In this document: piece by piece, positions 23,682-35,666 of the stretch
How positions within the stretch are numbered: the first letter of the stretch is position 1
How the letters are laid out: each line of letters opens with the position of its first letter
Assembly: GCA_002600635.1 (NCBI GenBank)
Contig: CP021371.1
Coordinates: 561,001 to 625,000 of the forward strand
Length of the DNA stretch: 64,000 bases
Source: Rhizobium sp. ACO-34A
GTDB taxonomy: Bacteria; Pseudomonadota; Alphaproteobacteria; Rhizobiales; Rhizobiaceae
Direction of reading: 5' to 3'
Program-made: the position numbers and the translations under genes
Notes under the pieces: generated by a model
Database searches by the model: none
Told to the model about the DNA's origin: nothing
The model's input: the letters and a program-made list of their open reading frames with translations, nothing else

Positions 23682-25961
23682 GAGAGCGTTATAGGCCGCC
23701 ATCATCGCCATGTTGACGATGTCGGTATCCTTGGCGCCCATCTGGGTGATCTGGACGGATTTTTCGAGACCTACCAGAAGCGGTCCGATGACGGTGGAGC
23801 CACCGAGTTCCTGCAGCATTTTGGTGGAAATCGCCGCGGAGTGGATCGCCGGCATGACGAGCACGTTGGCCGTGCCGGAGAGACGGCAGAACGGGTACTG
23901 CTCCATGCGGTGGGCGTTGAGCGCGACATCGGCGCCCATTTCCCCATCATATTCGAAATCGACCTTGCGCTTGTCGAGGATCTTGACCGCCTCGCGCAGC
24001 CGTTCCGAGCGCTCGCCGGTTGGATGGCCGAAGGTCGAGTAGGCCAGAAGCGCGACGCGCGGCTCATAACCGAAGCGGTGTGCGACGTGAGCGGCTTCCT
24101 CCGCGATATCGGCAAGCTCTTCCGCCGTCGGCATGTCATGCACGGCGGTGTCGGCCACCAGCACGGTGCGTCCGCGTGTCAGGGCCAGCGAAACGCCGAT
24201 TACGCGATGACCGGGCTGCGGATCGATGCAGCGACGCACGTCTTCCAATGCCGTCGAATAGTTGCGGGTCGTGCCGGTGACCATCGCGTCGGCATCGCCC
24301 AGCGCCACCATGCAGGCGGCGAAATGGTTGCGGTCCGTGTTGATGAGGCGCTGGCAGTCGCGATGCAGGTAGCCTTTGCGCTGCAGGCGGGAGTAGAGAT
24401 ATTCGGTATAGGCCTCGACGCGCTTGGAAACGCGGGCGTTGACCAGTTCGATGCCGGGCCGGTCGAGGTCGATGCCGGCGCGTTCGGCGGTTGCCCTCAG
24501 CGGTTCGTCGCGGCCAAGCAGTATGGCGGTGCCGAGCCCCTGGTTGGCGAAGGCGATTGCCGCGCGCATCACCTGTTCTTCCTCGCCTTCGGCGAAGACC
24601 ACGCGCTTCGGATTTTCACGAACACGCTCGTAGAGCTGCTGGGTGGTCGCGGCGATCGGGTCCTTGCGGGCGGAAAGTTCGCGCGCATAGGCGTCGAGAT
24701 CGCTGATTTCCTTGCGTGCCACACCGGTTTCCATCGCAGCCCGTGCGACAGCCACCGGGATGGAGGAGATGAGACGCGGATCGAAGGGGACCGGAATGAT
24801 ATACTGCGCGCCGAAACGCGGACGCTGGCCCTGATAGGCTGCGGCAACGTCATCCGGCACGTCCTCGCGGGCAAGTGCCGCAAGCGCCCGGACAGCCGCG
24901 ATCTTCATGGCGTCGTTGATCGAGGATGCGCGCACGTCGAGCGCGCCGCGGAAGATGTAGGGGAAGCCGAGAACGTTGTTGACCTGGTTCGGATAGTCCG
25001 AACGCCCGGTCGCCATGATCGCGTCCCTGCGGATTTCGGCGACCTCTTCCGGCGTGATTTCCGGATCCGGATTGGCCATGGCGAAGATGATCGGGTTGGG
25101 CGCCATCGAGCGGATCATGTCCGCCGAGAATGCTCCCTTCTGGGAAAGGCCGAGCACGACGTCGGCGCCTTCCATCGCTTCCTTCAGCGTGCGGCGGTCG
25201 GTCTTGACGGCATGGGCCGATTTCCACTGGTTCATGCCCTCGGTGCGGCCTTGATAGATCACGCCCTTGGTGTCGCAGAGGATGATGTTTTCCGGGTTGA
25301 AGCCCATGGCCTTGATGAGCTCGATACAGGCGATTGCCGCGGCACCCGCGCCATTGCAGACGAGCCGTGTCGTCTTGAAGTCGCGGCCGGTCAGTTCGAG
25401 CGCATTGATGAGGCCGGCGGCGGCGATGATCGCGGTGCCGTGCTGGTCGTCATGGAATACCGGGATGTCCATCAGTTCGCGCAGGCGCTGCTCGATGATG
25501 AAGCAGTCGGGCGCCTTGATGTCCTCGAGGTTGATGCCGCCGAAGGAAGGCCCGAGATAGCGCACGCAGTTGATGAATTCCTCGACGTCCTGGGTATCGA
25601 CCTCAAGGTCGATCGAATCTACGTCGGCAAAGCGCTTGAACAGGACGGACTTGCCTTCCATCACCGGCTTCGAGGCGAGAGCGCCGAGATTGCCGAGGCC
25701 GAGGATCGCCGTGCCGTTGGAAATGACGGCCACCATGTTGCCGCGGGTGGTGTAGTCATAGGCGGTGGCGGGATCGGCGGCGATGGCCTTGACCGGAACC
25801 GCGACACCCGGCGAATAGGCGAGCGACAGGTCGCGCTGCGTGGCCATCGCCTTGGTCGGCGTGATTTCCAGCTTGCCCGGACGTCCCTGTGCGTGGAAAT
25901 CCAGCGCTTCCTGTTCGGTGACGGAGGTCTTTACGGTCTTGCCATTCTCGCTGCTCGGCAT
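23679..25961 (-). CDS. tme: NADP-dependent malic enzyme with C-terminal phosphotransacetylase-like domain
   Basis: The enzyme decarboxylates malate to pyruvate, supplying pyruvate and NADPH during growth on C4-dicarboxylates. The 760 residues divide into a malic enzyme part (1 to about 430; [35 protein letters not shown]) and a C-terminal phosphate-acetyltransferase-like part (from about 440) that has a regulatory rather than catalytic role in this family. Its place next to mutS and glnD matches Sinorhizobium Tme (NADP form) rather than Dme, which is an inference from order. An equivalent name is maeB. The last codon lies in the repeat element. Confidence 0.93.
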   Translation of the reverse strand: MPSSENGKTVKTSVTEQEALDFHAQGRPGKLEITPTKAMATQRDLSLAYSPGVAVPVKAIAADPATAYDYTTRGNMVAVISNGTAILGLGNLGALASKPVMEGKSVLFKRFADVDSIDLEVDTQDVEEFINCVRYLGPSFGGINLEDIKAPDCFIIEQRLRELMDIPVFHDDQHGTAIIAAAGLINALELTGRDFKTTRLVCNGAGAAAIACIELIKAMGFNPENIILCDTKGVIYQGRTEGMNQWKSAHAVKTDRRTLKEAMEGADVVLGLSQKGAFSADMIRSMAPNPIIFAMANPDPEITPEEVAEIRRDAIMATGRSDYPNQVNNVLGFPYIFRGALDVRASSINDAMKIAAVRALAALAREDVPDDVAAAYQGQRPRFGAQYIIPVPFDPRLISSIPVAVARAAMETGVARKEISDLDAYARELSARKDPIAATTQQLYERVRENPKRVVFAEGEEEQVMRAAIAFANQGLGTAILLGRDEPLRATAERAGIDLDRPGIELVNARVSKRVEAYTEYLYSRLQRKGYLHRDCQRLINTDRNHFAACMVALGDADAMVTGTTRNYSTALEDVRRCIDPQPGHRVIGVSLALTRGRTVLVADTAVHDMPTAEELADIAEEAAHVAHRFGYEPRVALLAYSTFGHPTGERSERLREAVKILDKRKVDFEYDGEMGADVALNAHRMEQYPFCRLSGTANVLVMPAIHSAAISTKMLQELGGSTVIGPLLVGLEKSVQITQMGAKDTDIVNMAMMAAYNAL

Positions 25962-26076
25962 GTTTCCCTCTAACCTTGTTGTGGGCAGCCATGCGTGCGG
26001 CTGTCCTTGGTGGTTGTTTTTGCTCGGCTTAGGTCGTTAGTGTTGCCCGACATCTTTTTCAAGAAAACTTTGGCCC

Positions 26077-28812
26077 GTGACGATCAATACCGCGCCCGCA
26101 AATGAAGTCTTCAATGCCGCCGAGCTTGCCTCAGAGGAAAGTCGCGCCTCCGCGACTCCGATGATGGAGCAATTCATCGAGATCAAGGCGGCCAATCCGG
26201 ACAGCCTGCTATTCTACCGGATGGGAGATTTCTACGAATTGTTTTTCGAAGATGCCGTCGAGGCATCCCGGGCGCTCGGCATCACGCTGACCAAGCGCGG
26301 CCAGCATCTGGGTCACGACATCCCCATGTGCGGCGTGCCGGTTCATGCCGCCGACGACTATCTGCAGAAGCTGATTGCGCGTGGCTTCCGCGTCGCCGTC
26401 TGCGAACAGGTCGAGGATCCCGCGGAAGCCAAGAAGCGTGGCTCCAAATCCGTCGTGCGCCGTGACGTTGTCCGTCTCGTGACGCCCGGCACGCTGACCG
26501 AAGAAAAGCTTCTGTCGCCGTCCGAAACGAACTACCTGATGGCGCTTGCCCGCATCCGCGGCGGCTCGACGCCGCTTTTGGCGCTTGCCTGGATCGATAT
26601 CTCGACCGGCATCTTCCGGCTGGCCGAGACCGACGAAGGCCGTCTACTCGCTGACATCCTGCGGATCGAGCCGCGCGAGCTGATCGTGCCCGATACGCTC
26701 TTCCATGATCCTGAACTGAAGCCGGCCTTCGATGTTCTCGGGCGCGTGGTCGTGCCGCAGCCCGGTGTTCTGTTCGATAGCGCAACAGCCGAAAACCGCC
26801 TTGCCCGCTATTTCGGCGTGGGCACGCTCGATGGCTTCGGTTCCTTCAGTCGCGCCGAGATCGCCGCGGCGGCCGCGGCTGTCGCCTATGTCGAGAAGAC
26901 CCAGATTTCCGAGCGTCCGGCGCTCGGACTGCCGGAGCGGCAGAGCGCGTCCTCGACGCTCTTCATCGACCCGGCGACGCGCGCCAATCTGGAACTGGTC
27001 AAGACGCTTTCAGGAGATCGCAACGGCTCGCTCCTGAAGGCGATCGATCGTACGGTCACCGGCGGCGGTGCGCGCCTGCTGGCCGAACGGTTGATGTCGC
27101 CGCTCACCGAACCCGCTGCCATTTCCGCGCGTCAGGATTCCATCGCGTTCATGCTGAGCGAATCCGCGCTGTGCGAACAACTGCATGACGCCCTGAAAAG
27201 GGTGCCGGACATGCCGCGCGCACTGTCGCGGCTGGCGCTCGATCGTGGCGGTCCGCGCGACCTCGGCGCCATCCTCCATGGCCTTGCCTCGGCCAGGGAG
27301 GTTGGCGAACGGCTGGCCGGAATGCTCCTGCCGGATGAACTGGCCGCCGCCGTCGAAGACCTCGTCGCACTTCCGGTGTCCGTCGGTGAGCTTCTTTCGT
27401 CCATGCTGGCGGACGACCTGCCGCTTCTGAAGCGCGACGGTGGCTTTCTGAGGGAAGGGGCCATCCCCGAACTCGACGAGATCAGGGCGCTCAGAGACCA
27501 GTCGCGGCGCGTCATCGCCGGTCTCCAGCTGCAATATGCCGAGGAAACCGGCATCAAGTCGCTGAAGATCAAGCACAACAATGTGCTCGGTTATTTCATC
27601 GAGGTGACAGCTGGCAACGCCGGCGCGATGACGGAAGGCGAGGCCGCCAAGGCCCGCTTCATTCATCGCCAGACCATGGCGAGCGCCATGCGCTTCACCA
27701 CGACAGAACTTGCCGATCTGGAAAGCCGCATTGCCAATGCCGCCGGGCAGGCGCTTACCATCGAGCTTGAAGCCTTCGACCGCATGCTCGGCGTGGTGGT
27801 CGGTGCGGCCGAACCGATCAAGGCGGCGGCCCGCGCGCTCGCCGTCATCGATGTCGCCGCAGGCCTTGCGACGCTTGCCGAGGAGCAGGGTTATTGCCGT
27901 CCGCTGGTCGACGACAGCCGCATGTTTGCCATCGTCGCCGGCCGTCACCCGGTGGTCGAACAGGCGCTGCGTCGTCAGGCGGCCAGCCCCTTCATCGCCA
28001 ATGACTGCAACCTTTCGCCTGATGGATCGGATGATATCGGTGCGATCTGGCTGCTGACCGGCCCGAACATGGGCGGTAAGTCGACCTTCCTGCGTCAGAA
28101 CGCGCTGATCGCCATCATGGCCCAGATGGGCTCCTTCGTGCCCGCAGGTTCGGCCCATATCGGCGTCGTCGACCGGCTGTTTTCCCGCGTCGGCGCTTCC
28201 GACGATCTTGCGCGCGGACGTTCGACCTTCATGGTCGAGATGGTCGAGACGGCGGCGATCCTCAATCAGGCGACCGACCGCTCGCTGGTCATCCTCGATG
28301 AAATCGGCCGCGGTACGGCGACTTTCGACGGCCTGTCCATCGCCTGGGCCGCCGTCGAGCATCTGCATGAGGCGAACCGCTGCCGGTCGCTTTTCGCGAC
28401 CCATTTCCATGAGCTGACGGTGCTGTCGGAAAAGCTGACGCGGCTTTCCAACGTCACGATGCGGGTCAAGGAATGGGACGGGGACGTGATCTTCCTGCAT
28501 GAGGTTGGCCCGGGTGCCGCGGACCGTTCCTACGGTATTCAGGTCGCACGTCTTGCCGGTCTGCCGGCCTCGGTCGTTGCCCGCGCCCGCGATGTGCTGA
28601 CCCGGCTGGAAGATGCCGACCGCAAGAACCCGGCAAGTTCGCTGATCGACGATCTGCCGTTGTTTCAGGTCGCCGTGCGCCGCGAGGAAGCGTTGAAATC
28701 CGGTCCGTCGAAGGTGGAAGAAGCGTTGAAAACGCTGGATCTCGACGACATGACGCCGCGTCAGGCGCTTGACGCGCTTTATGATCTCAAGAAACAACTT
28801 GGCAAGTCTTGA
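26077..28812 (+). CDS. mutS: DNA mismatch repair protein MutS
   Basis: MutS recognises mismatches and recruits MutL. The 911-residue product has the mismatch-binding domain with the Phe-x-Glu motif in [17 protein letters not shown] (the FYEL motif), connector, lever and clamp domains, then the ATPase with Walker A ([10 protein letters not shown], near residue 665), DEIGRGT and the FATHFHEL motif. The GTG at 26077 is used; the first ATG (26161) would trim 28 non-conserved residues. It is divergent from tme and precedes glnD. Confidence 0.97.
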   Translation: MTINTAPANEVFNAAELASEESRASATPMMEQFIEIKAANPDSLLFYRMGDFYELFFEDAVEASRALGITLTKRGQHLGHDIPMCGVPVHAADDYLQKLIARGFRVAVCEQVEDPAEAKKRGSKSVVRRDVVRLVTPGTLTEEKLLSPSETNYLMALARIRGGSTPLLALAWIDISTGIFRLAETDEGRLLADILRIEPRELIVPDTLFHDPELKPAFDVLGRVVVPQPGVLFDSATAENRLARYFGVGTLDGFGSFSRAEIAAAAAAVAYVEKTQISERPALGLPERQSASSTLFIDPATRANLELVKTLSGDRNGSLLKAIDRTVTGGGARLLAERLMSPLTEPAAISARQDSIAFMLSESALCEQLHDALKRVPDMPRALSRLALDRGGPRDLGAILHGLASAREVGERLAGMLLPDELAAAVEDLVALPVSVGELLSSMLADDLPLLKRDGGFLREGAIPELDEIRALRDQSRRVIAGLQLQYAEETGIKSLKIKHNNVLGYFIEVTAGNAGAMTEGEAAKARFIHRQTMASAMRFTTTELADLESRIANAAGQALTIELEAFDRMLGVVVGAAEPIKAAARALAVIDVAAGLATLAEEQGYCRPLVDDSRMFAIVAGRHPVVEQALRRQAASPFIANDCNLSPDGSDDIGAIWLLTGPNMGGKSTFLRQNALIAIMAQMGSFVPAGSAHIGVVDRLFSRVGASDDLARGRSTFMVEMVETAAILNQATDRSLVILDEIGRGTATFDGLSIAWAAVEHLHEANRCRSLFATHFHELTVLSEKLTRLSNVTMRVKEWDGDVIFLHEVGPGAADRSYGIQVARLAGLPASVVARARDVLTRLEDADRKNPASSLIDDLPLFQVAVRREEALKSGPSKVEEALKTLDLDDMTPRQALDALYDLKKQLGKS

Positions 28813-28824
28813 GCGTTAACATGC

Positions 28825-28858
28825 TTGTCCGGTGCGCCGCAAAGGCGCTATAGCGCCT
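28825..28858 (+). promoter_or_regulatory. Promoter of glnD with a 16-base palindrome at the -10
   Basis: TTGTCC (28825-28830) and TATAGC (28849-28854) are 18 bases apart. The -10 lies inside the perfect palindrome AGGCGCTATAGCGCCT (28843-28858). The site supports the glnD start at 28909, because an open-frame TTG further upstream would lie in this promoter. Confidence 0.5.
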
Positions 28859-28908
28859 CCCGTCGCCGCCTTGAAAAAGCCGGCAAGCCACGAAAGCCTG
28901 CAGCAATA

Positions 28909-31731
28909 ATGGCCAAGCCCGAATACGAACATGCGGATCTGATCGACATCGCCTCGCTCAAGGCGGAGTGCGATGCCATTGCCCGAACCCACGCCGGAAA
29001 CCTTCTGGACACGCGCGCGGCCCTCTTGCCGGTGCTGCGCAAGGCGAGCAATGACGGCCGCGAAAAGGCCCGCGAACTTCTCTTCAAGGACGGAAGCGGC
29101 CTGAGCTGCGCAAGGCGCATTTCCGATATTCAGGACCAGATCATTTCGGTGATCTTCGGGATCGCCATCACCCATGTCTATCCGGATAACGCCGATGGCA
29201 TCGGTGTTGCCGCGGTCGGCGGTTATGGGCGCGGCACGCTGGCGCCGGGTTCCGATATCGACCTCCTGTTCCTGATGCCGCAGAAGCTCTCCGGCACCAT
29301 GCACAAGGCGGTCGAGTTCGTGCTCTACCTGCTGTGGGACATGGGCTTCAAGGTCGGTCACGCCACCCGCAGCGTCGAGGAATGCATCCGCCTCTCCAAG
29401 GGCGACATGACGATCCGCACGGCGATCCTCGAGACCCGCTTCATCTGCGGCAAGGAAGAACTCGTAGACGAATTGCACCACCGCTTCGATCAGGAAGTGA
29501 CGCTGAACACGGCTCCCGAATTCATTGCAGCCAAGCTCGCCGAGCGGGACGAACGTCACCGCAAGGCTGGCGACAGCCGCTATCTGGTCGAGCCGAACGT
29601 CAAGGAAGGCAAGGGCGGCCTGCGCGATCTGCAGACCCTCTTCTGGATCGCCAAGTACAAGTATCACGTTCGCGAAGCCGGTGATCTCGTGCGTCTCGGC
29701 GTGCTCTCGCGGCAGGAATTGCGTCTCTTTCAGAAGGCGGACGACTTCCTCTGGGCGGTGCGTTGCCACATGCACTATCTCACCGGCAAGCCGGAAGAGC
29801 GTCTCTATTTCGATATCCAGCCTGAGATTGCCCGCAACCTTGGCTATCAGCCTCGCCCCGGCCTTTCGGCGGTCGAGCGCTTCATGAAGCACTACTTCCT
29901 GATCGCCAAAGACGTTGGTGACCTGACGCGCATCTTCGCTGCGACGCTGGAAGAGCAGCAGGCCAAGGCTGCGCCGGGCATCACGGCGGCCATCGGCCGT
30001 TTCGCCCACCGACCGCGCAAGATCGCCGGCACCGTCGACTTCCTCGACGACCGGGGCCGTATCGCGCTCGCCAAGCCGGATGTGTTCAAGCGCGATCCGA
30101 TCGCCATCATGCGGCTCTTCCATGTCGCCGATCTCAATGGCCTGGAATTCCATCCCGACGCGCTGAAGGCGGTCACGCGGTCTCTTTCGCTGATCGATCA
30201 CGATTTCCGCGAGAGCGAGGAGGCGAACCGCCTTTTCCTCGATGTGCTGACCTCCCGCCGCGATCCGGGCTTCATCCTGCGGCGCATGAACGAAGCAGGC
30301 GTTCTCGGTCGCTTCATTCCGGAATTCGGCAAGATCGTCTCGATGATGCAGTTCAACATGTATCATCACTACACTGTCGACGAGCACCTGATCCGCACGG
30401 TCGAGGTTCTGTCCGAGATCGACAAGGGCAAGGCCGAGGAGCTTCACCCGCTGGCCGCCAAGGTGATGCCCGCGATCGAGGAACGGCAGGCGCTTTATGT
30501 CGCGGTCCTGCTTCACGACGTGGCCAAGGGCCGGCAGGAGGATCACTCGATTGCCGGCGCAAGGGTTGCGCGCAAGCTTTGCCCGCGTTTCGGCCTCAAT
30601 CCCAAGCAGACGGAACTCGTCGCCTGGCTCATCGAGCAGCATCTCCTGATGTCGATGGTTGCGCAGACCCGCGACCTGCACGACCGCAAGACGATCACCG
30701 ACTTCGCCGAGAAGATCCAGTCGCTGGACCGGCTGAACATGATGCTGGTGCTGACCGTGTGCGATATTCGCGCTGTCGGTCCCGGCGTCTGGAACGGCTG
30801 GAAGGGCCAGCTTCTCCGCACCCTCTATTATGAAACGGAACTGCTGCTGTCCGGCGGCTTCTCGCAGGTGCCGCGCAAGGAGCGCGCCCGGCATGCCGGC
30901 GAACTGCTCGCCCATGCGCTGGGAGACTGGAGCCAGAAGGACCAGAAGCGCTACACCAAGCTGCATTACGAGCCCTACCTCCTGTCGGTAGCGCTGGAGG
31001 ATCAGGTGCGGCACGCGCATTTCATCCGTCAGGCCGACAAGGCGGGACAGGCGCTGGCGACCATGGTGCGCACGGATTCCTTCCATGCGATCACCGAGAT
31101 CACCGTGCTGGCGCCCGACCATCCGCGCCTGCTGTCGATCATTGCCGGCGCTTGTGCCGCGGCCGGCGCCAACATCGCCGACGCGCAGATCTTCACGACC
31201 TCCGACGGGCGCGCGCTCGATACCATCATGGTCAACCGCGAATTCCCGATCGACGAGGACGAGATGCGCCGCGCCGCGACCATCGGCAAGATGATCGAGG
31301 ACGTGCTTTCGGGGAAGAAGCGCCTGCCGGAAGTGATCGCCACCCGCAGCAAGGGCAAGAAGAAGAACAAGACCTTCCCCGTGCAGCCGCACGTCACCAT
31401 TGCCAACACGCTCTCCAACAAGTTCACCGTCGTCGAGGTCGAGTGCCTCGACCGCATCGGTCTTCTGGCGGAGATCACGGCCGGGCTGGCGGATCTGTCT
31501 CTCGACATTCACTCGGCGCGCATCACCACCTTCGGTGAAAAGGTCATCGACACTTTCTATGTCACCGATCTGGTCGGCCAGAAGGTGACCAACGAGAACA
31601 GGCAGGCAAGTATCGCCAACAGGCTGAAGGCCGTCATGGCGGAGCAGGCCGAGGAGCCGCGCGAACGCGCCACCGTGGCCGTTGCACCTCCTGCCCAACC
31701 GCAGCCGCTGCCGAAGAAGGCCCGGGCCTGA
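28909..31731 (+). CDS. glnD: Bifunctional uridylyltransferase/uridylyl-removing enzyme GlnD
   Basis: GlnD senses glutamine and uridylylates or deuridylylates the PII proteins, the top of the nitrogen signalling cascade. The 940-residue product has an N-terminal nucleotidyltransferase domain ([19 protein letters not shown] near residue 105), an HD domain ([13 protein letters not shown] and [14 protein letters not shown] near 480-545), and two C-terminal ACT domains ([28 protein letters not shown]) with a Lys-rich linker between them. murJ begins two bases after its stop. Confidence 0.97.
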   Translation: MAKPEYEHADLIDIASLKAECDAIARTHAGNLLDTRAALLPVLRKASNDGREKARELLFKDGSGLSCARRISDIQDQIISVIFGIAITHVYPDNADGIGVAAVGGYGRGTLAPGSDIDLLFLMPQKLSGTMHKAVEFVLYLLWDMGFKVGHATRSVEECIRLSKGDMTIRTAILETRFICGKEELVDELHHRFDQEVTLNTAPEFIAAKLAERDERHRKAGDSRYLVEPNVKEGKGGLRDLQTLFWIAKYKYHVREAGDLVRLGVLSRQELRLFQKADDFLWAVRCHMHYLTGKPEERLYFDIQPEIARNLGYQPRPGLSAVERFMKHYFLIAKDVGDLTRIFAATLEEQQAKAAPGITAAIGRFAHRPRKIAGTVDFLDDRGRIALAKPDVFKRDPIAIMRLFHVADLNGLEFHPDALKAVTRSLSLIDHDFRESEEANRLFLDVLTSRRDPGFILRRMNEAGVLGRFIPEFGKIVSMMQFNMYHHYTVDEHLIRTVEVLSEIDKGKAEELHPLAAKVMPAIEERQALYVAVLLHDVAKGRQEDHSIAGARVARKLCPRFGLNPKQTELVAWLIEQHLLMSMVAQTRDLHDRKTITDFAEKIQSLDRLNMMLVLTVCDIRAVGPGVWNGWKGQLLRTLYYETELLLSGGFSQVPRKERARHAGELLAHALGDWSQKDQKRYTKLHYEPYLLSVALEDQVRHAHFIRQADKAGQALATMVRTDSFHAITEITVLAPDHPRLLSIIAGACAAAGANIADAQIFTTSDGRALDTIMVNREFPIDEDEMRRAATIGKMIEDVLSGKKRLPEVIATRSKGKKKNKTFPVQPHVTIANTLSNKFTVVEVECLDRIGLLAEITAGLADLSLDIHSARITTFGEKVIDTFYVTDLVGQKVTNENRQASIANRLKAVMAEQAEEPRERATVAVAPPAQPQPLPKKARA

Positions 31732-31732
31732 G

Positions 31733-33322
31733 ATGAGCCTCGTCAAGAAATTCATGACCGTTGGCGGCGCCACGCTTGGCAGCCGTGTCTTCGGTTTCGC
31801 CCGCGAAACGCTGATGGCGGCAGCCCTCGGCACGGGGCCGATGGCGGACGTCTTTTATGCCGCCTTCCGGTTTCCGAACCTCTTTCGCCGGCTCTTTGCC
31901 GAAGGCGCCTTCAACGCCGCCTTCGTGCCGCTCTTCGCCAAGGAGATCGAGGCGAACGGCGTGGACGGTGCAAAACGCTTCTCCGAAGAGGTGTTCGGCG
32001 TCCTTTTCTCCGTGCTGATGCTGATCACCATCGTCATGGAACTCGCCATGCCGTTTCTGGTGTCGTGGATCATCGCGCCGGGTTTCGTCGGCGACGACGC
32101 CAAGTTCTCGCTCACCGTGCGCCTTGCCGCGGTGATGTTCCCCTACCTGATGTGCATGTCGCTGACGGCGATGCTGAGCGGCATGTTGAACTCGCTGCAT
32201 CATTTCTTCGCGGCCGCGATCGCACCGGTCTTCCTCAACGTGATGATGATCAGCGCGCTGTTCTGGGCTCTCTACACGGGATCCGATCCGGAAGTGACGG
32301 CCTGGTACCTTTCTTGGTCCGTGCTCGGCGCGGGCATTCTTCAGCTTGCCGTCGTCTATGCTGGCGTGCGCCATGCCGGCATGAGCATTGCATTCAAGTT
32401 TCCGCGCTTCACGCCCAATGTGAAGCGCCTGTTGATTCTGGCCGTTCCCGCGGCCGTCACCGGTGGGATCACCCAGATCAACCAGATGATCGGGCAGGCG
32501 ATCGCATCGGGCAAGGAAGGCGCCATCGCAGCGCTGCAATATGCCGACCGCATCTACCAGCTGCCGCTCGGCGTGGTTGGCGTGGCCGTCGGCGTCGTTC
32601 TCCTTCCCGAGCTCGCGCGGGCGCTGAAGGCCGGCTTCATGAAGGAAGCCGCCAACACCCAGAACCGCTCGATCGAATTCGTTCTTTTCCTGACGCTGCC
32701 GGCCGCCGCCGCACTCTGGGTGCTTTCCGACGAGATCATCCGCGTGCTCTATGAACGCGGTGCTTTCTCCGAGCAGAACACCTCCGTCGTTGCCGACATT
32801 CTTGCCATTTATGGTCTCGGCCTGCCGGGTTTCGTTCTGATCAAGGCCCTGCAGCCCGGCTTTTATGCACGCGAGGATACGCGCACGCCGATGCGGTTCA
32901 CCGGCATTTCCGTGGTCATCAACACGGCTCTTGCCGTCAGCCTTTTCCCGCTGATCGCGGAACGGGGCATCGCCGTCGCCGAAGCCGCTGCCGGCTGGAC
33001 GAACACGCTGCTGCTGGGTGCAACACTTTACCGGCGCGGCCATCTCGAATGGGAATGGCCGCTCGTCGGGCGCGCGCTGAGGCTTGTGGCGGCCGCAGCC
33101 GTCATGTCGGGCGTGCTGGTCTATCTCCTGCACCTCTGGTCCGCCTGGCTTACGCCGCAGTCACCGCTTCTGACGCAGGTCACCGCTCTCGGCGGCCTGA
33201 TTGCCGTTGCCATGGTTGTTTATTTCGGTGTCGCCTTTGCCATCGGCGGAGCAAATCTCGGTATGCTGCGCCGTAACCTCAAGCGAAAGCCGAGCGCGGC
33301 TACGTCACCCCCAGAGGCCTGA
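31733..33322 (+). CDS. murJ: Lipid II flippase MurJ
   Basis: MurJ (formerly MviN) flips the peptidoglycan precursor lipid II across the inner membrane. The 529-residue protein has about 14 membrane helices and the family hallmarks: GSRVFGFARETLMAAALG at helix 1, the Arg-rich AFRFPNLFRRLFAEGAFNAA loop and LPGFVLIKALQPGFYAREDT near residue 365. The ATG follows the glnD stop by one base, so the two are co-transcribed; that glnD-murJ pairing is normal in Rhizobiales. Confidence 0.97.
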   Translation: MSLVKKFMTVGGATLGSRVFGFARETLMAAALGTGPMADVFYAAFRFPNLFRRLFAEGAFNAAFVPLFAKEIEANGVDGAKRFSEEVFGVLFSVLMLITIVMELAMPFLVSWIIAPGFVGDDAKFSLTVRLAAVMFPYLMCMSLTAMLSGMLNSLHHFFAAAIAPVFLNVMMISALFWALYTGSDPEVTAWYLSWSVLGAGILQLAVVYAGVRHAGMSIAFKFPRFTPNVKRLLILAVPAAVTGGITQINQMIGQAIASGKEGAIAALQYADRIYQLPLGVVGVAVGVVLLPELARALKAGFMKEAANTQNRSIEFVLFLTLPAAAALWVLSDEIIRVLYERGAFSEQNTSVVADILAIYGLGLPGFVLIKALQPGFYAREDTRTPMRFTGISVVINTALAVSLFPLIAERGIAVAEAAAGWTNTLLLGATLYRRGHLEWEWPLVGRALRLVAAAAVMSGVLVYLLHLWSAWLTPQSPLLTQVTALGGLIAVAMVVYFGVAFAIGGANLGMLRRNLKRKPSAATSPPEA

Positions 33323-33323
33323 A

Positions 33324-33803
33324 TCAAGACTTCCTTCGCGGCTTGAAGTTGGCGAGGCTGCCCTTGCTGCCGCCCCTGCCGCAGTAGGCCCAGCGGCGCT
33401 TGGGCCCTATGTCGACATGCACGAGGCCGTTGCAATACCGGCCGATGCCGCCGATACCGGGCGCGCTGGCCGCGGCCGCGAGGATCCGCCTTTCGGAAAC
33501 GCCGGGTATCCGGAAATCCGCGGCATAGCAGCGTGTATGCTGCGACCGGCCGGAATGGGGTCGGTGCCCTGAGGTGATGATCAGTCGACGCCCGGTCTGT
33601 CTGGAGATATGGGCGAGAATGATCCTGAGACCCAAGGGAAAACAACTGGCCCGTACGCCGATCCGCTGCAGCGTGTAGGCGGCCGTATAGTCGTGCTGTT
33701 TCAGTGTAGCGGTCCGGTTTTTCCGCGTTTCCCCGGCGTTGACGTCGACTTGCGTGGTGAGCGTCATAAGGCAGGCAAGCATGACGCGAATGGCTGAGCG
33801 CAT
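33324..33803 (-). CDS. Secreted M15/YcbK-like (DUF882) peptidase-family protein
   Basis: A 159-residue protein with an N-terminal signal peptide (MRSAIRVMLACLMTLTTQ, then AG cleavage region). The conserved core has the zinc-ligand pattern of the M15A/YcbK family: SQHTRCYAADF (His and Asp) and LVHVDIGPKRRW (second His). Such proteins cleave or bind peptidoglycan cross-links in the periplasm; the exact substrate is unknown. GGGGG precedes the ATG. It converges on murJ with one base between the stop codons. Confidence 0.82.
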   Translation of the reverse strand: MRSAIRVMLACLMTLTTQVDVNAGETRKNRTATLKQHDYTAAYTLQRIGVRASCFPLGLRIILAHISRQTGRRLIITSGHRPHSGRSQHTRCYAADFRIPGVSERRILAAAASAPGIGGIGRYCNGLVHVDIGPKRRWAYCGRGGSKGSLANFKPRRKS

Positions 33804-34019
33804 GGCATCCCCCTGAAAAATGGCTTCCGTGAACGGGAGCCGATTTCGGAGGCGGCAATTTCATTTCAGATTAAGGAGAAAATGTGGAATGCAATGCCAT
33901 GAATTAGGATTAACTATTTCTTGTATCAAGACATGTCAGATGCTTGCCGAGAATGGTTATGCGGATTGTCCGGCGACCGTTCGTGAGGCATGGTTCGGTG
34001 TCCTGTTCCGGAGCGCCCC
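33804..34019. other. Non-coding gap, M15-like gene to VOC gene
   Basis: This 216-base divergent gap holds no convincing gene or strong promoter hexamers. It includes an AT-rich stretch around 33860-33930. A short open frame on the plus strand lacks resemblance to a known family. Confidence 0.5.
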
Positions 34020-34415
34020 ATGACTGGTCAGTCTGTCTTTCTCGTTACCATCGTCGTCGACGATTATGATCGCGCCAAGGCGTTCTATTGCGGTTGTCTG
34101 GGCTTCGAATGCCTTGAGGACAAGGATCTGCCGGACGCCAAACGGTGGGTCGTGGTGAAGCCTCGGAGCGGCGAGGGCGCGGCCCTGCTGCTGGCGCAAG
34201 CGGACGGCGAGGCCGAGCTTGCCGCGATTGGTTGCCAGACGGGCGGACGCGTCGGTTTCTTCCTGAAGACGGATGATTTTGCCCGCGATCACGCGGCCTT
34301 CGTTGCTGCTGGTGTGAGCTTCCTCGAAGCGCCGCGATACGAGCCTTACGGCACGGTCGCCGTTTTCCGAGACCTTTACGGAAACCGCTGGGATCTCATA
34401 GAACACGCGGCTTGA
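34020..34415 (+). CDS. VOC-superfamily (glyoxalase-like) protein
   Basis: A 131-residue single VOC domain: VFLVTIVVDDYDRAKAFYCG opens the first module and VGFFLKTDDFARDHAAFVAAG the second, ending FRDLYGNRWDLIEHA with the conserved Asp/Glu metal-site region. The first metal His is not seen at the usual place, so activity is uncertain. The ATG at 34020 has GGAG 6 bases upstream. It lies alone between murJ's neighbour and trpS. Function unknown; it is distinct from the VOC protein at 9208-9624. Confidence 0.8.
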   Translation: MTGQSVFLVTIVVDDYDRAKAFYCGCLGFECLEDKDLPDAKRWVVVKPRSGEGAALLLAQADGEAELAAIGCQTGGRVGFFLKTDDFARDHAAFVAAGVSFLEAPRYEPYGTVAVFRDLYGNRWDLIEHAA

Positions 34416-34517
34416 CTGCGGCGAACGAGCCCCTTGATTGCTGGCCCACGGCGGTGCATAAGCCCAACGTATTTCGATCGACAGATCGGGCCCTCCACCA
34501 GCCTGTTGAGGACAATC

Positions 34518-35582
34518 ATGGGTGAGTTCAAGCCGCTGGTTTTCTCCGGCGTTCAGCCGACCGGCAACCTTCATCTCGGTAATTATCTCGGCGCCATCAG
34601 AAAGTTCGTGGCCCTGCAGGAAAACAACGATTGCATCTATTGCGTCGTCGACCTGCACGCGCTGACCGCGCAGCTCGTTCACGAAGACATGGCCAGCCAG
34701 ATCCGCTCGATCACGGCGGCCTTCCTGGCAAGCGGCATCGACCCGAAGAGCCATATCGTCTTCAACCAGTCGGCTGTGCCGCAGCATGCGGAACTCGCCT
34801 GGATCTTCAATTGCGTCGCCCGTATCGGCTGGATGAACCGCATGACGCAGTTCAAGGACAAGGCCGGCAAGGACCGCGAGCAGGCCTCGCTCGGTCTTTA
34901 CGCCTATCCGAGCCTGATGGCGGCGGACATCCTGGTTTACCGCGCCACCCATGTTCCGGTGGGCGAGGACCAGAAGCAGCACCTTGAGCTGACCCGCGAT
35001 ATCGCCATGAAGTTCAATCTCGACTTCATGGAGCATATTCGCCGCGCTGGCCAGGGCATCGACATCACCGTCGGTGACGAGCCCGTGCATGCCTATTTCC
35101 CGATGGTGGAGCCATTGATCGATGGCCCGGCGCCGCGTGTCATGAGCCTGAAGGACGGCACCAAGAAGATGTCGAAGTCGGATCCGTCCGATCTCTCACG
35201 CGTCAACCTGATGGACGATGCCGAGACGATCTCGAAGAAGATCCGCAAGGCGAAGACCGATCCCGACGCGCTTCCGAGCGAGACCGAGGGCCTGAAGGGC
35301 CGCCCGGAAGCCGACAACCTCGTCGGCATCTTTGCGGCGCTGGCCGACAAGTCGAAGGAAGACGTGCTGAAAGACTTCGGCGGCCAGCAGTTCTCGGTCT
35401 TCAAGCCGGCTCTGGTGGAGCTTGCTGTTGATGTTCTGTCGCCGATCAGCGCTGAAATGCGCAAGCTCATGGCGGACCCTGCGCACATCGACAGCATCCT
35501 GCGCGATGGCGGTGAAAGGGCACGGGCACGGGCCGAGAAAACCATGAACGAAGTCCGCGACATTATCGGCTTCGTGAAGTAA
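34518..35582 (+). CDS. trpS: Tryptophanyl-tRNA synthetase
   Basis: A class I aminoacyl-tRNA synthetase charging tRNA-Trp. The 354-residue protein has the HIGH-equivalent [11 protein letters not shown] (residues 14-24) and the KMSKS loop ([11 protein letters not shown] near residue 217). GAGG lies 8 bases before the ATG at 34518; the upstream open frame is not homologous. A usp gene follows after 84 bases. Confidence 0.97.
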   Translation: MGEFKPLVFSGVQPTGNLHLGNYLGAIRKFVALQENNDCIYCVVDLHALTAQLVHEDMASQIRSITAAFLASGIDPKSHIVFNQSAVPQHAELAWIFNCVARIGWMNRMTQFKDKAGKDREQASLGLYAYPSLMAADILVYRATHVPVGEDQKQHLELTRDIAMKFNLDFMEHIRRAGQGIDITVGDEPVHAYFPMVEPLIDGPAPRVMSLKDGTKKMSKSDPSDLSRVNLMDDAETISKKIRKAKTDPDALPSETEGLKGRPEADNLVGIFAALADKSKEDVLKDFGGQQFSVFKPALVELAVDVLSPISAEMRKLMADPAHIDSILRDGGERARARAEKTMNEVRDIIGFVK

Positions 35583-35666
35583 AGTCCCGACGAGTCACGC
35601 GGCCGTTCGACCGGAGCCGGCCGCGGACAGGGCGAAAGATAAACTGATCCGGCGGCGGGGTCCTGT

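Noticed and set aside
23841..25973. 710-codon open frame opposite tme
   Set aside because: It is the antisense shadow of the malic enzyme gene, typical of GC-rich DNA. Its product is rich in Arg, Gly and His without any family pattern.
28816..31833. 1005-codon open frame opposite glnD
   Set aside because: Antisense shadow; glnD on the other strand has complete nucleotidyltransferase, HD and ACT domains.
33820..34023. 67-codon frame between the M15-like gene and the VOC gene
   Set aside because: No ribosome site, Arg/Cys-rich shadow-like composition, and it overlaps the VOC start in another frame.
35599..35624. GC-rich hairpin after trpS as a terminator
   Set aside because: The arms GCGGCCG/CGGCCGC pair, but the loop is 12 bases and no T run follows; too weak to list as a terminator.
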